A stretch of 64,000 nucleotides of DNA. Origin: Liriodendron chinense. Taxonomy: Eukaryota > Streptophyta > Magnoliopsida > Magnoliales > Magnoliaceae. This document shows positions 33,823 to 45,080 of the stretch, piece after piece. The notes beneath the pieces were generated by a model. That model made no database searches. It had not been told where the DNA came from and was given only the letters and a program-made list of their open reading frames with translations. The position numbers and the translations under genes are program-made. The stretch spans positions 1,582,170-1,646,169 of the forward strand of contig ML058464.1 of the NCBI GenBank assembly GCA_003013855.2. Reading direction: 5' to 3'. Position 1 is the stretch's first letter. Every line of letters begins with the position of its first letter.

Positions 33823-35291
33823 ATGTAAGTTTATTTTTCAGTTAACATTCCAAACAGCTACAATACAGTACCCCTTTTGACCGGCTCCAACTACACCACA
33901 TGGAAGGAGTCCATTGAGATTGTCCTGAGGTGTATGAAGTTGGACATTGCCCTGAGAGAGCCAGAACCTCCTAAGCCTTCATCTAAAAGCAAAGAAGAGG
34001 AAAAAACTCACTATAAGGCCTGGACAGAGTCCAATATAATGTGCCTCAAAATCATGAAGTACGCGATTTCAGAGGCCATGAAGGGTGTCATGCCTAATAT
34101 AGATAAGGTCAAAGACTTCCTAACCAAGTTAGGCAAGCACTTCACGAAATCAGAAAAGGCTAAACTATGTTTATTACTCAACAAACTAATCCGTGCAACC
34201 TATAACGGTAAAGGAAATATAAGGGAATTCATTATAGAACAGATCCAAGTAGTATCCAAGATACGCAACTTAGGACTGAAATTTAATGATGATCAGCTTA
34301 TCTATCTGATCATGATTTCCCTGCCTCCTCAATACAGTACATTCCAGGTGAATTTCAATACTATTAAGGATAAATGGACGTTGGACGAACTAATTTCTCA
34401 GTGTGTCCAAGAGGAGGAAAGGTTGGCTAAGCAAGGCATTGTACATAATGTGAATTTCGTAACCCTAGGACAAGGGAGAAAATGGAAGAATAAGAAAAGG
34501 AAACAGAATTCAGAAAAAGGTTCTTTGAATCCTACAGATGGCAATTAGCCACAAGCTAAAGGCAAAGCAAAGAAGAAAATACAGGGTCCTAATGATGGAT
34601 GCTTCTTCTGCAATAAGCCAGGACATCAGAAAAAGGACTGCGAAGGCTTTAAAGCATGATTGGTAAAGAAAGGTAATCATCATGATCTTGTTTGTTTTGA
34701 AAGCAATCTGACTGGAGTATTTACAGATTCCTGATGGATAGACTATAGCACTTCTATTCACATATGCACTCTCATGCAGGATATACTATAGAGCCGAATG
34801 CCAACTGACACGGAGCAATCAGTGTGCGTTGGCAATAGGCGTAAAAGTGAACGTTGCGACAGTAAGAGTCTATAGACTTAGATTAGCAAATGGTCATTAT
34901 TAGATCTAGTAGATATTTTTTATTTGCCTTTTATAAGGCGAAATTTAATTTTTTTTATTTTTTTATTTCTCTTTTCAGTTAAATGTAGATGCACTTTTAA
35001 ATTTGAGAATGAAAATTTTAGTATTTACTTTAGTTTGAATTTAGTTGGCCATAATTTTTTTTTGGTAAATGAGCTATGTCAGTTGAACCTACATACCGCA
35101 AATGTTCTAAACATAAACCTACAGCATGATAGAGCAGGAATAAAGAGAAGAAAGAGGAATGAAGTTTTCTCCATCTTATGACATAGGCGATTAGGCCATA
35201 TCTCTTATGAGATAATGGAAAGGCTTGTGTGGGATGGAATACTTCAATCATTGGATTTCTTTGATTTTAAAGATTGTACAGATTGCATTAA
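33823..35291 (+). pseudogene. copia 2 gag and protease remnant
   Basis: The original ATG (about 33823) is followed at once by TAA, but 33877-34548 is open for 223 residues with LTGSNYTTWKESIEIVLRC, NIREFI and WTLDELISQCVQEEERL. After TAG 34546 the frame still gives the knuckle CFFCNKPGHQKKDC (about 34600-34640). At the protease active site the expected WIDSGA is WIDYST, preceded by a stop, so catalysis is lost. Then HRRLGHISYEIMERLV is legible in part near 35185-35230, and the Tourist-like element interrupts the next domain at IKG. Confidence 0.82.
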
Positions 35292-35997
35292 GGGTCTGTT
35301 TTATTTTCCATGATACACGTAAATATGTGGTAAATGGGAAATTATTTCTTTTTAACCTTGTTTGAAAATGGGTGAGTAATTCCACCTCGAAGATCGGTCC
35401 AAAAGTGTTGACTCAAACCTGTGGGCCCCACTATAATGTATATGATATATCAACGCCGTTCATATGTTTTATTAGCACATTTTGGGGCATGAGCAAAAAA
35501 ATGAGGCAAATCTAATACTCAAATGGCCCGTACGAAAGGAAACAGTGGTCTTAATTTGTCCACCGTTGAAAGTTATTTCTTTCATTGGGCCCGCATTGAG
35601 GTTTATTCATCATCTAACCGGTTCATATGGTCACACAGACATTGATAAAGGGAAAACATAAATTTCAGCTTGATCCAAATCTTTTAGGGCCCCCAAGAAG
35701 TTTTTAATGGTACGCGCTCGATTCCCACTGTTTCCTTTGGTGTGGTCCACTTGAGCTTTGGATTTGCCTCATTTTTTGGTCCACGTCCTAAATTTAACTG
35801 GCATAACGAATGGGCGGTGTGGATAAGCCACATACATCACAGTAGGCCCCACATTTATTGTACAAATTTCTTGATTTTAGTGTTAAGAAAAGTAACCGTC
35901 ACTGTCTTCATGGGGAAAGATGCAGTAATTACCTAGGTAAATAATCATTACCCATTTACAAGGTAATTACAGTTGACGCAAAAAATCAAATAGGCCC
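35292..35997. mobile_element. Tourist-like (PIF/Harbinger-type) element inside copia 2
   Basis: 706 bp. Ends GGGTCTGTTTTATTTT and AAAATCAAATAGGCCC are inverted repeats, and TAA is duplicated on both sides (35289-35291, 35998-36000). Removing the element and one TAA restores the copia reading IKGK. A 3-bp TAA/TTA duplication with GGGCCTGTTT-type ends defines Tourist-like elements. It contains a complete foldback copy. Confidence 0.85.
35395..35860. repeat. foldback-family repeat nested in the Tourist-like element
   Basis: GGGCCCCACTATAATGTATA at left, GGGCGGTGTGGATAAGCC and ACATACATCACAGTAGGCCC at right; centre TTCAGCTTGATCCAAATC. Confidence 0.7.
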
Positions 35998-36000
35998 TAA

Positions 36001-37060
36001 GGGAAAATAAACTAGAATCAGGAAAAATGAACCAACCAGAAATGTAGGACTAATAGAAGTGATATATACAGATATTTGTGGTCCATTCTCTATAGTCTCA
36101 TAGAGTGGACACAAATAATTTATCACTTTTATAAACAACTAATTTCGCTATAGATTCATGAACCTAATAAATGAGAAATCAGATTCTTCATTTTGTGATA
36201 CTTTCTTTGTTATAGGCATCGAGATTCATAGGAATAGATCTCGAGGACTGCTTGATTTGTCACAAAGATCCTACATTGGTAGGATACTCGAGCGATTCGG
36301 CATGTAAAATTATTTTCATGCTTGATGATATATAGTTAAAGGTGACAAGTTCAGAAGTTTTTTAATGCCTCAAGAATGATTTAGAAAAGGATCGTATAAA
36401 GTAAATTCCATACGCGTCAACAGTGGGAGTATAATATATGCTCAGTTTTGTATGCACTCGGATATTACTTTTATAGTTGGAATATTGGGCAGGTAACTGC
36501 AGAAAGCGTTGCGCTACCTGCAATGGACGAAAGACTTTGAACTCACCTACAGAAAAGCCGACCATCTGGATTTGGTTGATCATTCAAACGCAGATTATGC
36601 TGGCTGCGTCGACACAAGAAAGTTCACGTCCGGTTACATTTCTTTCTTATGAGTGGAGGAACTGTGTCTTGGAAAAGTGTAAAATAATCTACCACAGCTT
36701 CATCCACTATAAAGGCAGAATTTGTCGCATGTTACGAAGCTACAAATCAGGCGATGTGGCTACAGGGTTTTCTCATTGGTTTATGGGTCTTGGAGCATAT
36801 CCCAAAACCTATGAGAATGTGTTTTTGTGACAGTTCAGTTGCGATACATTTCTCGTACAACAGCGAGCACTCATCAAGGTCGAGGCATATCGACGTAAAG
36901 TATCATATTGTAAATGATAGAGTGCGGGATCATCAATTGTCTATTAAGCTTTATCGGTACTAAAGAGATCATAATTGATCCTCCCACTAAAGGGCTTCCT
37001 GTGGCGCTATTTCAGGAGTATGTAGTATCTATGGGAGTCATGACCTCGTAGATACATTCA
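36001..37060 (+). pseudogene. copia 2 pol remnant (integrase start, RT end, RNase H)
   Basis: 36050-36170 keeps traces of the integrase start (a frame with DIY.Y.WSI). At about 36215 the sequence jumps to RT end: GIEIHRNRSRGLLDLS and RILERFGM, so roughly 1.5 kb of integrase and RT, including the YVDD site, has been deleted. RNase H survives in pieces: TKDFELTYRKADHLDL (about 36530), FLIGLWVLEHIPK (36765), CDSSVAIHFSYNSEHSSRS (36825) and PLTKGLPVALFQEYV (about 36985). Several stops and frameshifts; not functional. Confidence 0.8.
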
Positions 37061-37510
37061 GTTAGTAGGAGTTTTCAGATTCAATATAAATCTATTTTTT
37101 TTAGACACTCGTGGAGATCTCATATACTTTAATGATTCCATCTTTTGGTTTATACTATTTCTCTCATTTGGTGTGTGCAATATGTTTTGAGAATAGTAGA
37201 ATTTTGGTATTATCTCATTGCAGACATCTTAAGAAAGCTCCTAGGACCTCTTGAAGGTAGGCACTTTCGATCACACTTGAGTGTAACCTTCATACCATAC
37301 GACCATGTTCACAATCTATGTCATTAAGATTGATGATACTAGTGACCGTGATTCATCTCATTTCGCCTCAATTAATGTTGTGTAGACTACCACAATCCAG
37401 TATTAGTAGTCTTGATGGACTAAGATTGGAAAAGACGTTGTCCATATAATCTGACATATCGGTTGACCACTTAAGTAAAATTAAAATCCGTGACATTGAA
37501 CAGTATGACC

Positions 37511-37522
37511 CAAGTGGGAGAA
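37511..37522 (+). other. copia 2 polypurine tract
   Basis: CAAGTGGGAGAA directly before the 3' LTR; identical to the tract of copia 1. Confidence 0.88.
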
Positions 37523-37978
37523 TGTAAGTTTTCTATATAGTGGGCCGACTGATCAATGATCCAGATTTAAGTACAGATGCAGATTCTTGTGTGGACTGAT
37601 CAGTGGACCCCACTACAGTCGTGATCCATAGAATTAAGAGGGGTTGCGCGTCTACACTGCCTGTGGCAGTATTGTAGTTGAACATGGATTCTTATTAGCC
37701 AAATTCGTGTGGAGCAAGGGTGACAGTGTTTTGGTAGGTTTCAAACATGCCACACCCACTACAAACCCTATTTAAAGGGTGCTGGGTCCCTAATCCGGGA
37801 TTACACTGAAAACAAGCCACATCTAAGGTTTTCTCTACAGCAATCCCAGGAGAGGAAGATCCAGATCTCAGATATTAGAGATGGCCCACCAAACAGGTAT
37901 GTCTTTATTCCAGTTATTCGATCTACATACTCGATGCACTATACGGTTCTTCAATTCAGCAATATACAGATTCTTATA
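37523..37978 (+). repeat. copia 2 3' LTR
   Basis: 456 bp, visibly more diverged from its partner than the copia 1 pair; terminal CA mutated to TA. Confidence 0.88.
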
Positions 37979-38384
37979 AATCGTCCATGTAAAAGGGATA
38001 TTCAATGTCTTAAAGGGTTCGATGATTATCTGATATTTAGTGGCCTAGTTCGGGGTTGACTGATTGGGTTTGTTGTTTGTTTCTTGAAGATGCTAGAGAC
38101 CCTTTCAAGTTACCCTGTCTAGATCTTTGATGCTTCTTGGATTAACAAGAAAAAAAACAATTTTATCGAAGATATGAGCGGTGAGTTTTCAAAAAGTCTA
38201 AATAATCAGTCAAGACTGATTTGTTAGGTTACAAATCTGTCGATCAAAACTGTTGGTTGCTTCTATGATGTGCCAAGGGTTCTACTCACTTGATCAGTTT
38301 GGATTTTCAATGATTCTCAAGTTGCTCAAAAATGATTTTATTGAATCCCAACCGAAACTCAAAGAGTAATTTATTCTCATTTTG

Positions 38385-38840
38385 GATGGGTTGTCTATAA
38401 TGTGTTATATCCACACCATCCATCCATTTTGCAAGATCATTTTAGGTTATGAGACCAAAAATGAGGTTGATCCAAAGCTCAAGTGGACCTCATCACAAAA
38501 GTAGTAAGAACAATGACACCCATGATTGAAACCTTCCTAGCTAGGCCCACCTTGATGTTTATTTTCCATCCAACCTGTCCATAAGGTCACACAGACCTTG
38601 ATGAAGGGAAAACATAAATAGCAAACACAAATATTATCTTCATCTAAAACTTCATTGCCCCCCAAGATGCTTTCAATGTTAGCCATTCAATCCCCATTGT
38701 TTTCTGTGGTGTGGTCCACTTGAGCATTGGTTTTGCCTCATTTTTGGGTTCACATCCTCAAATGATTACGCAAAATGGTTGGATAGTGTGGATATAACAC
38801 ATACATTATGGTGAGGCCCATAGAACTTTGTTGGTCAACA
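38385..38840. repeat. foldback-family repeat, both arms
   Basis: CACACCATCCATCCATTTTG and AAGATCATTTTAGG left; CTGTGGTGTGGTCCACTTGA and ACATACATTATGGTGAGGCC right. Confidence 0.7.
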
Positions 38841-38874
38841 CAACAACACACCATCGGTCACAATCCACGTCTAC

Positions 38875-39300
38875 CCTTGTCGAGCTCTATGGGGCCCACT
38901 ATGATGTATGGGTATTATCACACAGTAGATCCATTTTTTTAGTTGAGATATGAGCCCAATATGAGGTAGATTGACGACTTAAGTGGATCACACAACAGGA
39001 ACCAATAGTGATAATGACACCCATAGTTGAAACTTTCCTGGAGACCACCATGATGTTTATTTACCATCCAACCTGTTCATACGGCCACGTAGACCTGCGT
39101 GAAAGGAAAGAATAAATATCAACTTGATCAAAACTTATATGTCTCCCAGGAAGCTTTTAACTATGGGCATTTAATCTCCAATGTGTGGTCCACTGCCTCA
39201 TTTTAGACTTATACGCTAATATGACCTAAAAATGGAAGGATAGTGTCGATAAGCCCAAACATCATGGTGGGGCCCCACAGAGCCCCCACCTGGACCGTGT
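38875..39300. repeat. foldback-family repeat, both arms
   Basis: GAGCTCTATGGGGCCCACTA left, GGTGGGGCCCCACAGAGCCC right; right arm shortened (TGTGTGGTCCACTGCCTCA). Followed by a 16-G run at 39311-39326. Confidence 0.65.
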
Positions 39301-39376
39301 CCATCAAGGCGGGGGGGGGGGGGGGGCAGGATCCAGGCAAGGGGAGGACACAACCCACTTTCACCATAAACATGCC

Positions 39377-39657
39377 TAGAGCTGGGCATCAAGTCAAGTC
39401 AGACTAAGTTAGGGCTGACCCGAACAGATTCGGTTTTGAAATAGGCCTAACCCGAACTTGACTTGACTCTTAGTGAGTCCAGCATGCGTGACCCGATCCA
39501 AGTCCGGATTTGGCATGGACTAACCCAAACCGAGTCTGACCCACTCACAGGGACCGAGACGGGTTGACTGGCTGCCTGGCTAGTGGGGTAGATGATGAGG
39601 GAGGGAGTCGTCGGGTTGGGGGTGTGGCGAGTAGGGGTAGATAGGATAGAAAATTAG

Positions 39658-39722
<65 letters not shown>

Positions 39723-40342
39723 CGAGTAGGGGTAGATAGGACAGTTTGATGAAAAATTCGTATCTCTCACACGTGCCATATCGGAAACGAATGGAGCAGG
39801 TTCCACACGTGTAGGCTTAGCAAGACCCTAACTACAGTTTTTAATTATGAATAAAAAAGCGGAGGGCTGAAATCTCGTGCAAAGACGGCATCAATAACAA
39901 AAGATAGTTGAGAATCACATGACAGTTTTATATTCCTCATAGGAGCCTTCATATAGCTTCCTACAAAGAGAATGCATCATGCTTTCTTATTTTACATGCA
40001 GCCCTATTCTCTTCCATGTAATGTGAACGCGCACGTCCACATGCCTCATTTTATATTACTCTACCATACAATGCTTCTTTTCCCATCAAATGTCAAACTT
40101 TTTTAAATCTGGAGCGTGGAAAAGGTGGGAGTGGATATTTTTCCTAGTTTAATAAGGGAGTTTTGACCATGTCCTTGATTTGTGTTGGGTATGCCGGAAC
40201 CTGATCGAGGTGGGTTGGAGTTCGGATTGAGCCACCTCTACTCAGTTCCAACCAACTCAGCCATTCGGTTCGGGTCAAGTCGGATCTAAACCAAGTCGGA
40301 CGAGTTGAGCTGCTGAGTTGAATCGACCTGTCCCCAACTCTA
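39377..40342. mobile_element. hAT-type non-autonomous element (966 bp)
   Basis: Ends TAGAGCTGGGCA and (reverse) TAGAGTTGGGGA; flanking 8-mers AACATGCC (39369-39376) and AACGTGCC (40343-40350) match at seven of eight positions. Interior rich in GAGTC/GACTC words at both ends. Includes a (TA)n tract at 39661-39719 that is itself flanked by copies of GGCGAGTAGGGGTAGATAGG. No transposase. Confidence 0.8.
39661..39719. repeat. (TA)n microsatellite
   Basis: About 29 TA units, between two direct copies of GGCGAGTAGGGGTAGATAGG. Confidence 0.9.
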
Positions 40343-40350
40343 AACGTGCC

Positions 40351-40754
40351 TACACATGCGCATAGCGAACGTACACAAGGTGAATATATGTTAATCCAAG
40401 GCGTTAATAGATTAAACCATCCTAAGATCAGATTACTCTGGGCAAAATGAGGCCGGTCCATGGTATTGAAAACCGTCATTGACAGCAATAGGTGGACCCG
40501 TTAACAACCATTGGTCCAACAGAGGATGTTACGGAGCTGTAACAGATATTTGAGGGGTGCAATGGCCATAGGTGGGTGCATCTCCAGTTGAGTAATAGGC
40601 CTATTTATAAGGAGATTGCATGTAAAGCTAACCATGGTGTTTGCATGGCATCCAATGCCTGGGTCGCTCCCACATGAAAGGTGGACACCCCAAAAAACCA
40701 ACCTATAACGATCACGTCAGTACGACAGGTTTATGGAGTATGTAAACGGAATGT
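40351..40754. other. no gene seen
   Basis: Ordinary-composition DNA; no repeat arms, conserved reading frame or element ends found. Confidence 0.4.
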
Positions 40755-41205
40755 GTAGTACTGATGGGGTCCACCATGATGTATATATCTTATCCATGCA
40801 TTCCATCTATTTTTGGAGCTCATTTTAAGGCATGAGCCCAAAATCGAAGCATATCCAAAGCTCAAGTGGACCAAGCCACAGGAAGCAATGGTACTTGAAC
40901 ACCTACTGTTGAAAATTCTTGGGGCCATAGAAGTTTTGGATTAAGCTGATACTTTTGTTTTCCTTTCATCTGTGTCTGTGTGACTTTATGAACAGGTTGG
41001 ATGACAAATAAGCATCAGTGAGCCCTAGGATGATTTCATCGGTGGATATCATTAATTATCCCCACTGTTTCCATGGTGGGGTTAACTTGAGCTTTGGATA
41101 TGATTCTATTTTGGGCTCTGCCTTAAAATTAACTGTAAAAATGGATGGACCGTGTGGATAAGATACATACATCACGGTGGGCCCCACAGATGCTGAGGTA
41201 CTTAG
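40755..41205. repeat. foldback-family repeat, both arms
   Basis: GGGGTCCACCATGATGTATA left, ATCACGGTGGGCCCCACAGA right; centre GAAGTTTTGGATTAAGCTGA. Confidence 0.7.
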
Positions 41206-41800
41206 TTTGCAATCTGTCTCATGGCTCAGGAGCATAACTGTGAGTTCATTTTGCCCTTGTCATGACTTATGATCCGGTGTGTCCCACCAACTAGGGCCCA
41301 CATAATGAGATAATTGGACGATTTCAATCGTTCATATTCTAGTTACTATATTAAATAATCTATTATCCCATAATCAATTTTCAACGTTGATCCTAATTAA
41401 CCATTGACTTTTTAGAGATAGACGCTAGCAACTGAAAATCTGATTTTCATTATTTTAAATTCATCAGCAGATAGAGATGATCAAAACCATCCGCTCAGCT
41501 TAATTTTCTTATGATGGCCCATAGAGCATAGAAACACAACATGGAGCGGCTTGGATCATCTGATCATTCAGTACATGGCCCCAGTGGGTAGCAGCACAAC
41601 TGGATCCTACGTTGAAAAACAAACTCTACCTTCCAGCCAGGAAGAAGAGAAATTTTGGTACCGTCGAGTGATGTAAACACAGGAAATTTCAGTGGCGCTT
41701 CGCATTCACCCACGTCATTTCCAATGACTCGAACTCACAAAGTACCTCAAATTTCTCTCTTCCGAGTATATTACGCCACATAGCATGACTTTTAACGGAA
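41206..41800. other. no gene seen
   Basis: No coding potential or element ends. GGCCC words near 41290 and 41575 hint at eroded repeat. Confidence 0.35.
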
Positions 41801-42220
41801 CTTCTCGCCCCTCAGCATGACCTTTGTATTACATCCACACCGTCCATCAATTTTCCAGATTTTTGGAGCATTATTCAAAAAGTTAGATGCATCCAAAGCT
41901 TAAGTGGACCACACTAAAGAAAGTAGTGGTAATTACACAAACTGCCATTGAAACCTTCCTAGGGCAAAGTATGAGGCTTATTTGAAATCTAACCAGGTCA
42001 TAACATCACCCATGCTTGGATAGAAGTAAAACACAAATATCTTGCTCAGAGTGGTATGTTGCCCCGAGAACTTTTTAACTGTTTATTATCGCGTATTCCA
42101 CTTGAGCTTTGGATCTGCCTTGCTTTTAGAATTATGCTTTAGAAAGATCTGAAAAAATGTATGAACGGTGTGGATCTATTGAATAAATCATCATGGGCAA
42201 CATAAATTCATACGTCAATA
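41801..42220. repeat. foldback-family repeat, diverged
   Basis: Left CACACCGTCCATCAATTTTC and AAGTGGACCACACTAAAG; right arm weak (CGTATTCCACTTGAGCTTTG, GAACGGTGTGGATC). Older than most copies. Confidence 0.55.
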
Positions 42221-42254
42221 AATTCAGACCATTGAGAGAAGAAAACCAGAACCC

Positions 42255-42700
42255 TTGAAATGTGGAAATTCCGTAAGCCATTGTAATGTGTGTATTAGAT
42301 CCACGCCATCCATTTATTTTTTTTCATACCTTTTAGGGCATGAGTCAGAAAGCCAAGCAGATCCAAAGCTCAAGTGTGCCACATGACAGAAAACAGTGGG
42401 AATTGATTGCCTACCATTGAAAACTTCTTGAGGCTAGATGTTTGTTTTTTCCCTTCATCCACTTCTGCGTGACCTTATGAAGAGGTCAGATGGCAGATAA
42501 ACCTCACAGTGGACGGTAGGAAGGTTTCAACGTTACTTATTTACTCCTCTAACCCTCGTGCTTTCTGTTGTGTGGTCCACTTGAGCTTTGGCTGTGCCTC
42601 ACCTTTTTGTCTCATTGTTTAGAATAATTGGAAAATTTTGATGGACAGTGTAGATCTAACAGATAGATCATAGTAAAGCTCAGAGAAATTCCACACTGTA
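42255..42700. repeat. foldback-family repeat, both arms
   Basis: Left CACGCCATCCATTTATTT and GGGCATGAGTCAGAAAGCC; right CTGTTGTGTGGTCCACTTGA and GATGGACAGTGTAGATC. Confidence 0.6.
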
Positions 42701-42869
42701 AAAGTGGGGTTGCCTAGCACGCAATCCATCCACGAGAGAAAAATGGAGTGATTTGTGAGCTGACATTATCAGTGATGACATGGACCAATGGGAATAGACG
42801 GCACTGAATCTTGCTGTCCCTTCCTTACACGGTTTGGCTGGTAACCCCAACACCAGCCAGCTAGCTGGT

Positions 42870-43475
42870 CTGTTTATCTAAGTGTCCATCCATTTTGCCA
42901 TCTCATTTTAGGGCATGAGTCTGAAATAAGTAGAAGCAATGATTAAGGGGACCTAAAATAAGTAAAAACAATGCAGTGGTGGACTACACCAAAGGAAATA
43001 GTAGACCAATTACCCGATTTGGGCCCAATTATGAAAGACCAACGACATGTTATTGTTCATAGACTTCTCATAATATAACTTGAGAGTGATGTCAATTTGG
43101 GCTACTTAATGGACCCACAATCCTATTCTACAAGCCCCAAAAGAGTTTTAAGTCTGCAAATTCTTTCAACCAGACCACACCGTTACAAAATTCGAAGGGC
43201 TTAAGGTAATGCTCACCATAATGCTTATTGACATCGAACCGGTTGCTAAGGCCCCACAGACCTGGATGAAGGTATTTGAAAAAAAAAAATTTATTATTTT
43301 TTGCTTTTTACAAAACTTTTGTGTACACAAGAAGCTATTAATGGTCAATCGCCACAATTTCCTGTGGTGTGGTCTATTCGTAATTTGTAACTACTTCATT
43401 TTTTTGGATCATGCACTAAAATGATATGGAAGGTTTAGATATACAGTAAGTACATAGACGTGGGGCCTAATTAAG
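42870..43475. repeat. two foldback pieces separated by an LTR-element-like patch
   Basis: 42870-43015 is a left arm (AAGTGTCCATCCATTTTGCC) with an internal duplication of AAGTA(G/A)AA(G/A)CAATG. 43015-43190 matches 19620-19820 (GACTTCTCATAATATAACTT). 43190-43475 is the centre and right arm (CCTGTGGTGTGGTCTATTCG). Together they look like one foldback into which the patch inserted. Confidence 0.5.
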
Positions 43476-43701
43476 GTCAGTGACGCACAGCGTTGAGTGA
43501 GGCATGGGCGCACCTAATCCCTTCCCTTGGTAGTTGACTACACGTTGGCTTCAGGGACCATATCCAATAGATGATGCATCCATGATGCATCTTAGCTGGA
43601 AAATATAATTTGGAGATTGACCTACTTGCATACCATGCACGTATGTAACACGTATCAAAGTTGGGACGAGGATTAGCTACTGCCAGGTTGAGCAGCCGGC
43701 G

Positions 43702-44225
43702 GACGGACGTGGATTTCCTGCCAAAGCCTTGCCTAGGAAGTTCCTGCGATGGGAACCTGGGGCAATAGTGATGTTTTCTGATAAATCCACCCCGTCCATC
43801 CGTTTTGGGAGATCATTTTAGGATATGAGAACAACAATGAACCGGATCCAAGACTCAAGTGGGTCGAAAACCTGAGGATTGAATATCCACAGTTAAAATA
43901 TTTGTGGGGCCATAGGAGTTTCGAATCAGGATAATATTTGTGTTTTCAGTTCATAAAAATAGTAGTTACGTTATGAACGGTATGGATGTCATATAAACAT
44001 CACTGTGGACCCCAGGGAGGATTCAACGGTAGTAATTTCCCTAACCACCTTTTCTTTTAGTGAGGCCCACTTGAGTCTTGGACCCGGTTCATTTTGGTTT
44101 TAATATTCTAAAATGAGCTCCCAAAATGGATGAACGGGGTGGATTTATCAGAAAACATAATTATGGGCCCCACCTAGTTCCCAGCCCAGGAACTTCTTGC
44201 GCAAGGCTTTCGCAGGAAATCCGGT
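43702..44225. repeat. foldback-family repeat with long outer inverted repeats
   Basis: Outer arms GGATTTCCTGCCAAAGCCTT and, reversed, GGATTTCCTGCGAAAGCCTT differ by one base, followed by G(A/C)AAGTTCCTG on both sides. Inner arms TGATAAATCCACCCCGTCC and GGGGTGGATTTATCA. Outer ends resemble Mutator-like termini, but I see no clean target duplication. Confidence 0.65.
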
Positions 44226-44239
44226 CCGTAGCCGACTCG

Positions 44240-44690
44240 CTACTGAAGTCACGTCACCATGTTTTGTGGACCCATCCTGATGTATGTGGTATATCCACAC
44301 CGTCCATCAATTTGGAAAGATAATTTTATGACATGAGCCAAAGAATTAGGCATATCTAAATCTTGAGTGGACCCCACCACAAAAAAACTAGTGGGGAGAG
44401 TGATGCCCACCGTTGAAACCTTCCTTGGGTCCACCATGATGTTTATTTGAGATCCAACCTGTTCACAAGTTAACACAGACATGAACTAAGGGAAAATACA
44501 AATATCAGCTTGATCGAAAACTTCTGCAGTCCTTAGAAGTTTTTAATGGTAGGCGTTCAATCTCCATTGTTTTCTGTTGTAGGGTCCACTCCATCTTTGG
44601 ATCAGACAATTCCAAAAACGATGTTTTCAAATGGATGGACGGTGTGGATACAACACACATCATGGTGTGCCAACAAAACATGGTGACGTT
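44240..44690. repeat. foldback-family repeat, both arms
   Basis: CACACCGTCCATCAATTTGG left, AAATGGATGGACGGTGTGGA right; centre ATCAGCTTGATCGAAAACTT. Same variant as 24183-24640. Confidence 0.7.
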
Positions 44691-44734
44691 ACTTGCAAGT
44701 CTCAACAAAACATGGTGACGTTACTTGCAAGTCT
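44671..44734. repeat. exact tandem duplication, 2 x 32 bp
   Basis: CAACAAAACATGGTGACGTT plus 12 more bases, repeated without mismatch (44671-44702, 44703-44734). Recent. Confidence 0.92.
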
Positions 44735-44804
44735 GGCTATTCAATGGCTAATCCGCGTCCTCAAAGTTGCTGACGGGTTTGCGTCCTTCCTCAGCCATAA
44801 TGAT

Positions 44805-45080
44805 CTGTGGAGGGCCTAACATGATGTATCTGTTTATCCATGCCGTCTATTTCTTTTTCAATATCATTTTAAGGCATGAACGAAGAAAGAGGCTGATCCA
44901 TTGATAAAGTGGACTACACCAAAATGACTCTGGCATTTAATGCTTTGTGTATTTAATGCAACCCACACTTATTATTTGGTGCGGTCCACTTAAGCGTTGG
45001 ATCAGCCTCATTCTTGGTCTTATGCCTAAAATTGATCTTGGAAAAGGGATGGACGGCATAGATAAATAGATACATGAAGG
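44805..45080. repeat. foldback-family repeat, compact form
   Basis: About 275 bp with both arms (ATCCATTGATAAAGTGGACT; TGGTGCGGTCCACTTAAGCG) and a tiny loop (TTTAATGCTTTGTGTATTTA). Almost a simple hairpin. Confidence 0.65.

Larger units (their letters stand above)
30870..37978 (+). mobile_element. Ty1/copia retrotransposon 2 (decayed)
   Basis: 7.1 kb. LTRs 30870-31326 (457 bp) and 37523-37978 (456 bp) start TGTAAGTTTTC; the 3' LTR ends TA instead of CA. Flanks GATCT (30865-30869) and AATCG (37979-37983) are a decayed target duplication; copy B has an uninterrupted site near 51197-51212. Primer site and polypurine tract are clear. Gag is recognisable, most of integrase and the first part of RT are gone, and RNase H is fragmentary. 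A Tourist-like element interrupts it. Related to copia 1: both LTRs share GTGG(G/A)CCCCACTACAGT followed by (T/C)(G/A)TGATC. Confidence 0.9.
22173..38357 (+). repeat. segmental duplication, copy A (about 6 kb core expanded by insertions)
   Basis: Collinear with 45555-51563. Matching blocks: 22173-22460 with 45555-45820 plus 46883-46925; 22735-22893 with 47355-47513; 24645-26036 with 47765-49258; 30595-30869 with 49259-49348 plus 51017-51207; 37979-38357 with 51208-51563. By eye identity is about 80-90%. Gaps between blocks are transposon insertions private to one copy. Confidence 0.85.
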
